A DNA stretch of 64,000 bases from UBA1227 sp963629305. Its GTDB lineage: Bacteria > Bacillota > Clostridia > Oscillospirales > Acutalibacteraceae. Within the stretch, counting starts at the first letter, position 1. Each line of letters begins with the position of its first letter. The notes below the pieces were generated by a model that was given only the letters and a program-made list of their open reading frames with translations, ran no database searches and was not told the origin of the DNA. The position numbers and the translations under genes are program-made. The stretch lies in assembly GCA_963629305.1 (NCBI GenBank), contig CAVGIJ010000010.1:1-64000 (forward strand). Direction: 5' to 3'. Shown here one piece after another: positions 35,317 through 42,861 of this stretch.

Positions 35317-37215
35317 TTATATACCGAGAGCAACACGTTTAGCCTCAATGGCTTCTATCATAAGGTCGCCCATTTTTTCCATGTCTTTTTCAACAGTGAA
35401 GTTTGCCTCAACCCACTGCTTACAGCCTGTCTCACCGCGGAGAAGCTCAATTACTTCTTCCGAGCCCTCGCAGAACGGCTCAACACCGAGGAAGGTGTCA
35501 ATTCCGGTTGCCACTACGTAGTTACCGATAGAAACGGCCTTTTCCGACATCCACTCCGGAGCACATCCGCAAAGCGGAATCTGTGAAATGTTAATACCCC
35601 AATCCTTCGCAATGTCCGATGCAAGAATCATCATACGTGAAATGTCAACGCAAGAGCCCATATGTAAAACCGGAGGAATTCCCACAAGTTCACATACTCG
35701 ACGAAGGCCCTCACCGCAGCAATCTTTAGCATCAAGATCCATAAGTCCCGCTTTTGCGGCAGCCTGTGCGGAGCATCCCGAAACGATAACGATGATGTCG
35801 TTTTCAAGGAGTTTCTTCATAAGTTCAACGTGTGAATAGTCAGCACGTACCTTCGGGTTATTACAACCAACCATTGCAACCGCACCGCGAATAACACCGG
35901 ATTTTACGGCATCTACAAGAGGCATTGTTGTGCCGGTTTCATCAACATGGCTGTTTGTTACTCCGTCAAGGCATTTCTTTATTGCTTCAACAGAATATCC
36001 GACACGTGCATTTGTCTTCATGTCGGGAATGTTTACAAGATCAGGATTTCTGTTTTTGAAGTTTTCAACGGCAAGCTTTACTATTGCCTTTGCTTTTTCG
36101 GAAGCCGTTTGTTCTGAGAACTCAATGAATTCAGACTCAGGTATACGTGCAATAGGAGATGTTGTTATAAACTTTGTATGGAAGCACTTGGAAAGAGGTC
36201 CGAGTGCCGGGAAAATACACTGTACATCAACAACAATTGCCTCACATGCACCTGTAAGAACAACATTTTCCTGCTGAAGGAAGTTTCCTGCCATCGGAAT
36301 ACCGTGACGCATAGAAACCTCGTTTGCCGTACAGCATACACCGGCAATGTTTATTCCCTTTGCTCCGTTTTCTTTCGCAAGAGCCAACATTTCGGGATCC
36401 TGTGAATAAAAAACAATCATCTCCGAAAGAGATGGGTCATGTCCGTGAACAATGATATTTACCATGTCTTTTTCCATTACACCGAGGTTTGCCTGTGTGT
36501 CAACCGGCTTTGGTGTTCCGAAAAGAACATCTGAAAATTCAGTTCCCATCATTGATCCGCCCCAGCCGTCAGAAAGACCGGCACGAAGTGAGTGCTTTAT
36601 AAGTGCTTCCGGGAGTGATGAACAGCCCATATGTGTCATATGAAGCGACTGTGAAACCTCACGGTCAATAGCACGCGGCTCAATATCCGCATTCTTCCAA
36701 AGATCCTGAGTATGTTCAGGAGCGCGCTTCAAAAAGCGCTGAGTGCCAAATGGTTTACCGTATTCAAGCAGACCGGTTTCGGCAACTTCATGAGCAAGAT
36801 CATAAATATCTTTACCCTCTGTTTCAATACCCCACTCTTTTGCAATCTTTACAAGTTTGTCGGGATCTTTTACTTGATAAGCTCCGTCCGGTGATGATTC
36901 ATAAAGTGTATGACAAATTGCACGTCCGTGGTCCGAGTGTGTAGCAGCTCCTCCTGCGGTAAAACGAAGATAGTTACGTGCAACTATACCGTGAGCATCG
37001 CACCCGCAAATACCTCTGGGTGATTTCGGTGTTATACGGCAAGGACCCATACTGCAAATACGACAACAAATTCCCTGCTCACCGAATTTACAGTGCGGAG
37101 TTTGATTTTTGGCACGTTGCTGCCATGAATCCGCTCCGACCTTTGCACCGTTTTCGAGCAGTGAATTGGTAGCGGCTTCCATATCTTCAATGGAAATGAG
37201 TCTGTCCCAATTCAT
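35317..37215 (-). CDS. acsA: Ni-Fe carbon monoxide dehydrogenase catalytic subunit
   Basis: A 632-residue CooS/AcsA-type CODH that interconverts CO2 and CO. The N-terminal cysteine set for the B and D clusters is clear (CKFGEQGICCRICSMGPC and GICGCDAHG). C-cluster and structural positions follow: HGHDPSLSE, GVCCTANE, GCNNPK, VSGCSAQAAAKAG, MGSCVDISR and CGCAPEW. It is first in the operon with cooC and acsB copy 1; with ACS it makes CO for acetyl-CoA inside the complex. Its GGAGG site lies 9 bases before ATG 37215. Confidence 0.95.
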   Translation of the reverse strand: MNWDRLISIEDMEAATNSLLENGAKVGADSWQQRAKNQTPHCKFGEQGICCRICSMGPCRITPKSPRGICGCDAHGIVARNYLRFTAGGAATHSDHGRAICHTLYESSPDGAYQVKDPDKLVKIAKEWGIETEGKDIYDLAHEVAETGLLEYGKPFGTQRFLKRAPEHTQDLWKNADIEPRAIDREVSQSLHMTHMGCSSLPEALIKHSLRAGLSDGWGGSMMGTEFSDVLFGTPKPVDTQANLGVMEKDMVNIIVHGHDPSLSEMIVFYSQDPEMLALAKENGAKGINIAGVCCTANEVSMRHGIPMAGNFLQQENVVLTGACEAIVVDVQCIFPALGPLSKCFHTKFITTSPIARIPESEFIEFSEQTASEKAKAIVKLAVENFKNRNPDLVNIPDMKTNARVGYSVEAIKKCLDGVTNSHVDETGTTMPLVDAVKSGVIRGAVAMVGCNNPKVRADYSHVELMKKLLENDIIVIVSGCSAQAAAKAGLMDLDAKDCCGEGLRRVCELVGIPPVLHMGSCVDISRMMILASDIAKDWGINISQIPLCGCAPEWMSEKAVSIGNYVVATGIDTFLGVEPFCEGSEEVIELLRGETGCKQWVEANFTVEKDMEKMGDLMIEAIEAKRVALGI

Positions 37216-37263
37216 AGTTTTTTCCTCCCATAATACATATTAAGTACATAGTTTACCGCGTCT

Positions 37264-37269
37264 ACTATA
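37264..37269 (-). promoter_or_regulatory. Extended -10 promoter of cooS
   Basis: The minus strand reads TGT-TATAGT, an extended -10 element, 49 bases before the cooS start. The -35 region (GGTACA at 17 bases) is weak, so an activator is possible. Confidence 0.45.
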
Positions 37270-37316
37270 ACAGAAAAGCAATTATTTGTACCTACCACAA
37301 ATAGTGAAAAAAAATT

Positions 37317-37347
37317 AAAGGCACGCTACAAAATGTAGCATGCCTTT
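37317..37347 (-). terminator. Terminator of the DUF362 unit
   Basis: Stem AAAGGCA-GCTACA/TGTAGC-TGCCTTT with one wobble pair, followed on the minus strand by TTAATTTTTTTT; the plus strand also has T8. It isolates the DUF362 gene from cooS. Confidence 0.8.
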
Positions 37348-37397
37348 TTTTCGATTTTTTTCAATTGGAATTCATCAAAAACCACATAGTATTGGGA

Positions 37398-39101
37398 TTA
37401 GTGATTGTGTCCCTCAGAACCGTAGCGATGATTTGTGTTAAGCGGAAGTGCACAGAGCGCAACATATGCTTGAAGTCCTGCCTGTTTCACTCTTTCGGCA
37501 ATACCCATTTTCGGCATAGGAGCCGAAATGAAATCTTTATCCTTATCAGCCGGAGAAAGACCGGGTATTTCAAATATACGGTCGTCATGTGAAAGCACAG
37601 GTGCGTCGCACGGTTCGCCGCGCATTGTGCTTATGGCACGTCTTGCTATCATATCAAGTACATTGATTCCGGTGTGCATAAGCCACGGGTTTGTCGGCAT
37701 GAGTATAGGAAGAAGTGTTCCGCCGGCCATTGTTATAGTCGATGCACACTTTGCGGGGTCACAGCAGCCTGTAGCTTTCCACTCACAAATATCCGAAACC
37801 GTGGCGAGTGTGCAGTTACCCATACCGTACTTCTTTATCGGAAGAGCGGCAAGCTCTTCCTTTGTATAAGGCTTACCGTCTCTGTCAAACCAATAACGTG
37901 TTCCGTTTATTACTATGCCCGGGCCCTCAATTACACAAACCTTGAGATTTTCATTTTTCATGGACTTTTTGTGGTTGAAGAAATCCATACCGAATTTTAC
38001 GGATGCAAGGCATCCGCCCGAGCAAGCCTGCTCAATAGAGAGTGCCATCTCAGGTGTAACGGCATTCGGATCAGTAATTTCCGGTACACCCGGAAGATTA
38101 TGTCCGGCAACAGCCATAAGGTTCGGGAACTCGCGCACTGTTTTTTCATCAAAAAGACTCGCTATGGCAGGTCTGAACGGAGTTACATTGGTACGTCCGA
38201 TTATTTCAACCTGCGGATCACCGAAGTTACGTGCGGTAGCCTCTATCATAAGCTTATTCTTCTCAGGATCAAATCCCATCATGTACGTTGTTATTCTGTC
38301 TGCCTCAACAGAGTTGTTGGAAACAACAATTTTTCCTACCTTTACAGGGTCAACAGGTGACGGAGTATTTCCCTCGCCTCCGATGATACCGTCGATAACG
38401 GTGAGGTCAGGCTTGAAGAGGTAGAGAAGATCCGCAAGTTTCTTGTCAATGTGGTAATTATGGTTTCTCTCACGCAGGAAATACGGAATTGTACCCATTG
38501 CATTCTTGAATCCGAGAGTTACGCCGGTATAAAGGTTTGTTTTCATCTTCGGAACAGAGATATAATAAGCATCTCCCTTTACAACCTTATCGAGAATTCT
38601 CGGAAGATAAACCTCTTTCATTACCTCAGCCTTCGGAAGATAGTAATGAACTACAGGTTCAAGCTCCATAGCTACAAGTCCCGTGTTGTAGTACTTGGCA
38701 ATTTTATCGTATCCGGCAGCCTTGAATGCGGTCTTGGTCGGATACGGCTTACCTGCCGACTCAATAATTGTTATATTGCTCGTATACTGTTTGATATATG
38801 ATACAACCGCCTCAAACACACGCGGATCAGTATTTTCAGGGTAGTCCATTTTATCAAGCGCTACATTGTGATAAACAAAAACGAGGTTCGGCTTTATGAG
38901 AACTTCTTTGTGGCCCTTAAGGCCCTCTGTAAAATGTGTCCTTTCATCAAGGTCATCAAGTGCCGAATAAACAGTCGATCTTATCGCCTTTATGTCCTCG
39001 CGGTCAAAATACTCCTTTGTGCCGTAATTTTTCGGAAGCGATACAAAGTCCTTCATGTAGTCCATTTCGGGCGCATCTTTGATGATTACGTAACTTGCCA
39101 T
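37398..39101 (-). CDS. DUF362-domain protein, large form
   Basis: A 567-residue protein; start ATG 39101 with GGGAGGA 8 bases upstream (an in-frame start 57 bases earlier lacks a ribosome site). The first 350 residues hold the DUF362 core (EVLIKPNLV, ESAGKPYPT, KMKTNLYTGVTLGFKNAMG, LTVIDGIIGGEG). The C-terminal 200 residues add a Cys-rich segment (MGNCTL, TGCCDPAKCAS) that could bind a metal or Fe-S cluster, and a His-rich end (EGHNH). DUF362 proteins are uncharacterised and often lie near ferredoxin or CODH genes. It is just upstream of cooS but separated by a terminator. Confidence 0.7.
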   Translation of the reverse strand: MASYVIIKDAPEMDYMKDFVSLPKNYGTKEYFDREDIKAIRSTVYSALDDLDERTHFTEGLKGHKEVLIKPNLVFVYHNVALDKMDYPENTDPRVFEAVVSYIKQYTSNITIIESAGKPYPTKTAFKAAGYDKIAKYYNTGLVAMELEPVVHYYLPKAEVMKEVYLPRILDKVVKGDAYYISVPKMKTNLYTGVTLGFKNAMGTIPYFLRERNHNYHIDKKLADLLYLFKPDLTVIDGIIGGEGNTPSPVDPVKVGKIVVSNNSVEADRITTYMMGFDPEKNKLMIEATARNFGDPQVEIIGRTNVTPFRPAIASLFDEKTVREFPNLMAVAGHNLPGVPEITDPNAVTPEMALSIEQACSGGCLASVKFGMDFFNHKKSMKNENLKVCVIEGPGIVINGTRYWFDRDGKPYTKEELAALPIKKYGMGNCTLATVSDICEWKATGCCDPAKCASTITMAGGTLLPILMPTNPWLMHTGINVLDMIARRAISTMRGEPCDAPVLSHDDRIFEIPGLSPADKDKDFISAPMPKMGIAERVKQAGLQAYVALCALPLNTNHRYGSEGHNH

Positions 39102-39144
39102 TAATTTTCCTCCCAGTTTTGAATGTTTTACTCCAAATAAAATT

Positions 39145-39795
39145 TTATATAAGGACACCGGAAGCCGTTTTAAGTGTAACCTCTCCGGTAGTCACATTTA
39201 CTCTGTAATAAGCCGGTGTTTCATTCTGCTTTTCAATAAAAAAGGTATAGTAAAGACCGTCGTCGGATATTTCAAACCCCTCACAAAATACCGACTCTCT
39301 TTCCGATTCACCGACGACTGAAACGATTTTTTCGGTAGCATCCGTCTCGGACACCGTACCGTCAAGTCCTGCCCATAGCATTTTATAATAAAGCGTATCC
39401 TCAATGGATTTCACCGAATCCTTTGAAATACTGTTGGTTCTGAACATAACAAAGTTGCCGCTTAGATAATCGGTTACTTCGACATAATACGTGCCGTCAT
39501 TTTTGTTCGTGTTCAGCCCATATCTCAATGACCTTATTTTATCGCTGTTGCTTTCACCACTCTTCGCATCAAATGAATATACCGTGATTGTTACGGTTCC
39601 GTCATCACTTTTTTCGGTGCGAATTTCATAGACTTTTTTGTCGGCCGTTACAATAGTGGTCGGTTCCTGTGCCTTTGTTGTGTCGTTACTCTTTTTGGTG
39701 GTTGGATTCTGTGCATCGGTCTTTTTTCCGCATGCCGTAATACCCAATACAAGCAGGAAAATTAAAAACACACAAACAATTCTTTTGAGTTTCAT
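39145..39795 (-). CDS. Predicted lipoprotein of unknown function
   Basis: A 216-residue secreted lipoprotein. The signal peptide ends in a lipobox (GITAC, Cys22). Residues 25-50 are a Thr/Lys/Asn-rich spacer; the rest is beta-rich with pairs of charged strands. The start is ATG 39795 with GGAGG 10 bases upstream, rather than farther up. No family is recognised. It is 43 bases upstream of the DUF362 gene on the same strand and probably in the same transcript. Confidence 0.65.
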   Translation of the reverse strand: MKLKRIVCVFLIFLLVLGITACGKKTDAQNPTTKKSNDTTKAQEPTTIVTADKKVYEIRTEKSDDGTVTITVYSFDAKSGESNSDKIRSLRYGLNTNKNDGTYYVEVTDYLSGNFVMFRTNSISKDSVKSIEDTLYYKMLWAGLDGTVSETDATEKIVSVVGESERESVFCEGFEISDDGLYYTFFIEKQNETPAYYRVNVTTGEVTLKTASGVLI

Positions 39796-39833
39796 TTGCA
39801 AATACCTCCGTAAAAACACACAACAACACGAGT

Positions 39834-39839
39834 ATTCTA
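39834..39839 (-). promoter_or_regulatory. Extended -10 promoter of the lipoprotein gene
   Basis: The minus strand reads TGT-TAGAAT directly after the preceding terminator stem, 39 bases before the start codon. It is the only promoter-like match in this short gap. Confidence 0.4.
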
Positions 39840-39845
39840 ACATAA

Positions 39846-39873
39846 AAAAACCTCGCTGAAAAGCGAGGTTTTT
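39846..39873 (-). terminator. Terminator of the pfl-pdxY operon
   Basis: Stem AAAAACCTCGCT with AGCGAGGTTTTT and a 4-base loop, followed by a T-run on the minus strand. It lies 40 bases after the pdxY stop. Confidence 0.85.
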
Positions 39874-39912
39874 AAACATTTACCTTTTTAAAAACAAAAA
39901 TCCTGTAACGCT

Positions 39913-40758
39913 TTAAGACAGTTTGCCCAAAAGTTTTACATATTTCGGAATAGCCTCTTCAAAATTTACTCCATACCAATTGTAATTCTCATCCGCCACA
40001 GTCTTTTTTATACACTCAAGAGTATAATCAACGGCAACCTTCAATGAGTCAAACACTGACATGTCATTCATGACTGCCCCGGTAAACGCAGATGCAAAAA
40101 CATCTCCCGTGCCGTGGAAGCTTACAGGTACTTTTTCGTTATAATACTCAAAGAACTTGTCCTCTTCACGGTCATAGCACATCGCGCCGAGCTTGTCCTC
40201 TTCAAAAGACATGCCTGTAAGCACGGCATATCTCGGGCCAAGCTGTGACAATTCTCTCAAAATATCCTGAATATACTCCTTAGTATAGTCCTTTGCGATG
40301 TATTCCTTCCCGAGCATAAAGCATGCTTCCGTAAGGTTTGGAAGAACTACGTCGGCCCTTGCGCAAAGGCCTGCCATGGATTTTGCGAATTCCTCGGTAA
40401 ATCCTTTATAAAGTTCTCCATTATCGGCCATTGCCGGATCAGTGATAATCATAGTATCTTTGTCTTTAAAATCGTCGAAGAACTTTGAAACAATTTTAAG
40501 TTGCTCAAATGAGCCCAGATATCCCGTGTAGATTGCGTCAAATCCGAATTTTTCTTTTTTCCAATGCTCTGCAATAGGCTCAAGGTCATCGGTAAGATCT
40601 CTGAAAGTAAAGCCGCCGGAAAATGCGGTATGTGTTGACAAAACTGCCGTAGGCAATACGGCTGTTTCAACTCCGGCTGCTGAAATAATCGGGAGTGCAA
40701 CCGTAAGCGAACACTTTCCGATACATGAGATATCCTGAACAGAAACTACTCTTTTCAT
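39913..40758 (-). CDS. pdxY: Pyridoxal/pyridoxamine kinase (PdxY-like)
   Basis: A 281-residue ribokinase-fold enzyme phosphorylating B6 vitamers. Visible: VVSVQDISCIGKCSL at the N-terminus, YTGYLGS, DPAMADNGELY, PNLTEACFMLG and the catalytic VSFHGTGDVFASAF. Clostridial proteins of this type are usually annotated pyridoxamine kinase. ATG 40758 is preferred to a TTG at 40770 because AAGGAG would be only 2 bases from the TTG. The gene is last in the pfl operon. Confidence 0.85.
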   Translation of the reverse strand: MKRVVSVQDISCIGKCSLTVALPIISAAGVETAVLPTAVLSTHTAFSGGFTFRDLTDDLEPIAEHWKKEKFGFDAIYTGYLGSFEQLKIVSKFFDDFKDKDTMIITDPAMADNGELYKGFTEEFAKSMAGLCARADVVLPNLTEACFMLGKEYIAKDYTKEYIQDILRELSQLGPRYAVLTGMSFEEDKLGAMCYDREEDKFFEYYNEKVPVSFHGTGDVFASAFTGAVMNDMSVFDSLKVAVDYTLECIKKTVADENYNWYGVNFEEAIPKYVKLLGKLS

Positions 40759-40766
40759 AGTATAAC

Positions 40767-41762
40767 TCAACTCTCCTTATCAGTTATTTTATCTTTTTTC
40801 TTAAAAACGGATACGGGAATCTGAGACAGTAAAACTGCAGCAAACATAAGTACGCATCCGATATATTCCTTTCCGGACATGCGTTCATGCAGAATCACAG
40901 CACCGGAAATTGTGGCAAAAACAGACTCCATACAAAGCAGTAGTGAAACGACTGTAGGGTTTGCATCCTTTTGAGAGATAATCTGAAGTGTATACGCAAC
41001 TCCGCTTGAAAAAATACCGGTATAAAGAAGCGGAATCACGGATAACTTTATCACACCCGCGCTTGGTATTTCACCCGTAATGAGCATTATTACCGTAGAC
41101 ACGATTGCAACAACAACAAATTGGACAAATGATAATTTGATACCGTCAACATATGTCGCATAGTGGTCAACAAGCAACATCTGTATGGTAAACGCAAATG
41201 CGCAGCAAAGCAGGTATGCGTCAGACGGGGCGACGCTGAAACCTTGCTTTATACAGAGAAGATAAAGGCCTACAACAGCGAGCGCCACGCTGGCCCATAC
41301 CTGTGCCGGCACTTTTTTGTGTAAAAACAAACCGAACACAGGAACCAGCACTACATAGAGTGCTGTGATAAAGCCCGACTTGCCGGCACCGGAGTCTGCG
41401 ACTCCGCTTTGCTGCAGATTCATCGCGACGGCCAATGCAATTCCGCAAAGGAATCCGCCTTTAATAAGGCCCTTCTTCTGTACCTTTTCAAAATCCGTCA
41501 GGCTCATGCCCTCCGGGATTGCAAAGGTACGAAGGTATTTTTCATACGACTTTCGTCCGTCGCGCTTATGTATTCTATCAAAGACAAGCACCATAATAAA
41601 CAAAAATACAGATGCAATGATATTCCTGAATGCATTGAACGCAAACGGCTTCATAAGGTCTGCGCCGATACTCTGTGCCACAAATGCGGAGCCCCATATA
41701 AATGCTGCCAGAAGCGGCAGCACGGTTTGTCTTATCATGATTTCTTTTTTCACTATCATCAC
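40767..41762 (-). CDS. EamA/DMT-family permease
   Basis: A 331-residue drug/metabolite-superfamily permease with ten predicted helices in two EamA repeats (LAAFIWGSAFVAQ at the start; later YTGIFSSGVAYTLQI and LLCMESVFATISGA). An enlarged cytosolic loop (residues 65-98) follows helix 2. The exact start is unsure among closely spaced ATGs, since no strong ribosome site is seen. Its substrate is unknown; the pdxY neighbour makes a vitamin B6 link possible but unproven. Confidence 0.75.
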   Translation of the reverse strand: MMIVKKEIMIRQTVLPLLAAFIWGSAFVAQSIGADLMKPFAFNAFRNIIASVFLFIMVLVFDRIHKRDGRKSYEKYLRTFAIPEGMSLTDFEKVQKKGLIKGGFLCGIALAVAMNLQQSGVADSGAGKSGFITALYVVLVPVFGLFLHKKVPAQVWASVALAVVGLYLLCIKQGFSVAPSDAYLLCCAFAFTIQMLLVDHYATYVDGIKLSFVQFVVVAIVSTVIMLITGEIPSAGVIKLSVIPLLYTGIFSSGVAYTLQIISQKDANPTVVSLLLCMESVFATISGAVILHERMSGKEYIGCVLMFAAVLLSQIPVSVFKKKDKITDKES

Positions 41763-41797
41763 TCTTATTAATTGTTTGTTTAAATATTATTCTTAAA

Positions 41798-42559
41798 TCA
41801 GACTTTTTGCTGTTCACGACGCTTTTTCTTCATGCCGGAGAGAATAACACCTCTGGCATGTATGGCATCCTCTTTTGTTGCGGGTCTTGTATCAGGCAAC
41901 GGGTACGGAATTTCGAGATTTTCATACTTGACCTTTGCCATGTCATGGTACGGAAGAACATCAAGAGCCTTGATATTTCTGTAAGCTCCGATTTCATATC
42001 CGAGGCGTTCAAGAAGAGCATCATCAAGAGTTATACCGGGAACAACAACGTGTCTTATCCATACTGTTTTATTATTTTCGTCCAAGTATGACATAAAATC
42101 AAGTACATTGTAATTACCAAAACCGGTTAAATTTTTATGACCATCATTGTCAATATGCTTTATGTCCAGCATTATGAGATCACAGTATTTCATCAATTCA
42201 TCAAATTTCTTCAATGTTTTTTCATTACTGCGGTCAAAAAGAATTCCGGAAGTGTCCAGGCAGGTATCTATACCGCGTAGTTTTGCTTCTTTGAACAATT
42301 CCGTCAGAAAGTCCATCTGAGCAAGAGGCTCACCGCCCGTAGCAGTTATGCCGCCGTTTCTTATTATAGTTTTAACTTTATCGTATTGCTCCAGTATTTC
42401 CTCTACTGTCATCTCTGTCCCACGACTCATCTCCCAAGTGTCCGGATTGTGACAGTAAAGGCAACGCATAGGGCAACCGCTGAAAAAAACAACAAACCGA
42501 ATCCCCGGGCCGTCAACCGTGCCAAAGGATTCGGTAGAGTGTATAAAACCTTTATTCAA
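41798..42559 (-). CDS. pflA: Pyruvate formate-lyase activating enzyme
   Basis: A 253-residue radical SAM enzyme that installs the glycyl radical in PFL. The cluster motif C-x3-C-x2-C is at C29, C33, C36 (SGCPMRCLYCHN), with GPGIR before it and TATGGEPLAQ, LDIKHID and VLPYHDMAKVKYE after. It begins 15 bases after the separate glycyl-radical subunit gene. Confidence 0.95.
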   Translation of the reverse strand: MNKGFIHSTESFGTVDGPGIRFVVFFSGCPMRCLYCHNPDTWEMSRGTEMTVEEILEQYDKVKTIIRNGGITATGGEPLAQMDFLTELFKEAKLRGIDTCLDTSGILFDRSNEKTLKKFDELMKYCDLIMLDIKHIDNDGHKNLTGFGNYNVLDFMSYLDENNKTVWIRHVVVPGITLDDALLERLGYEIGAYRNIKALDVLPYHDMAKVKYENLEIPYPLPDTRPATKEDAIHARGVILSGMKKKRREQQKV

Positions 42560-42574
42560 GAACTCTGCAGGATA

Positions 42575-42811
42575 TCAGATGCTGCTGTGGAATGTACGGG
42601 AGATGACGTCATCCTGCTGCTCTTTCGTAAGTTTTACAAAGTTTACCGCATATCCTGAAACACGTACAGTGAGCTGCGGATAATTTTCAGGATGTTTCTG
42701 TGCATCAATAAGAGTTTCTCTTGTGAACACGTTTACATTGAGGTGATGTCCACCCTCTTCAACATATCCGTCAAGAAGCTTAACCAAATTTTCAACCTGT
42801 TGTGTAGCCAT
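42575..42811 (-). CDS. Separate glycyl-radical subunit of pyruvate formate-lyase
   Basis: A 78-residue protein equal to the C-terminal domain of PFL. It holds the glycyl-radical motif TVRVSGYAVNF (Gly53 as radical site) and the usual HHLNVNVFTRETLIDAQ before it. It has its own ATG 42811 and AAAGGA ribosome site 10 bases upstream. The large PFL gene just upstream stops before this domain, so the pair form one enzyme from two chains. This differs from E. coli GrcA (YfiD), which repairs an otherwise complete PFL. Confidence 0.88.
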   Translation of the reverse strand: MATQQVENLVKLLDGYVEEGGHHLNVNVFTRETLIDAQKHPENYPQLTVRVSGYAVNFVKLTKEQQDDVISRTFHSSI

Positions 42812-42861
42812 ATATCTTTTTCCTTTCGCTGAGAATTTTATCAAATATTTAAGATGTTTGC

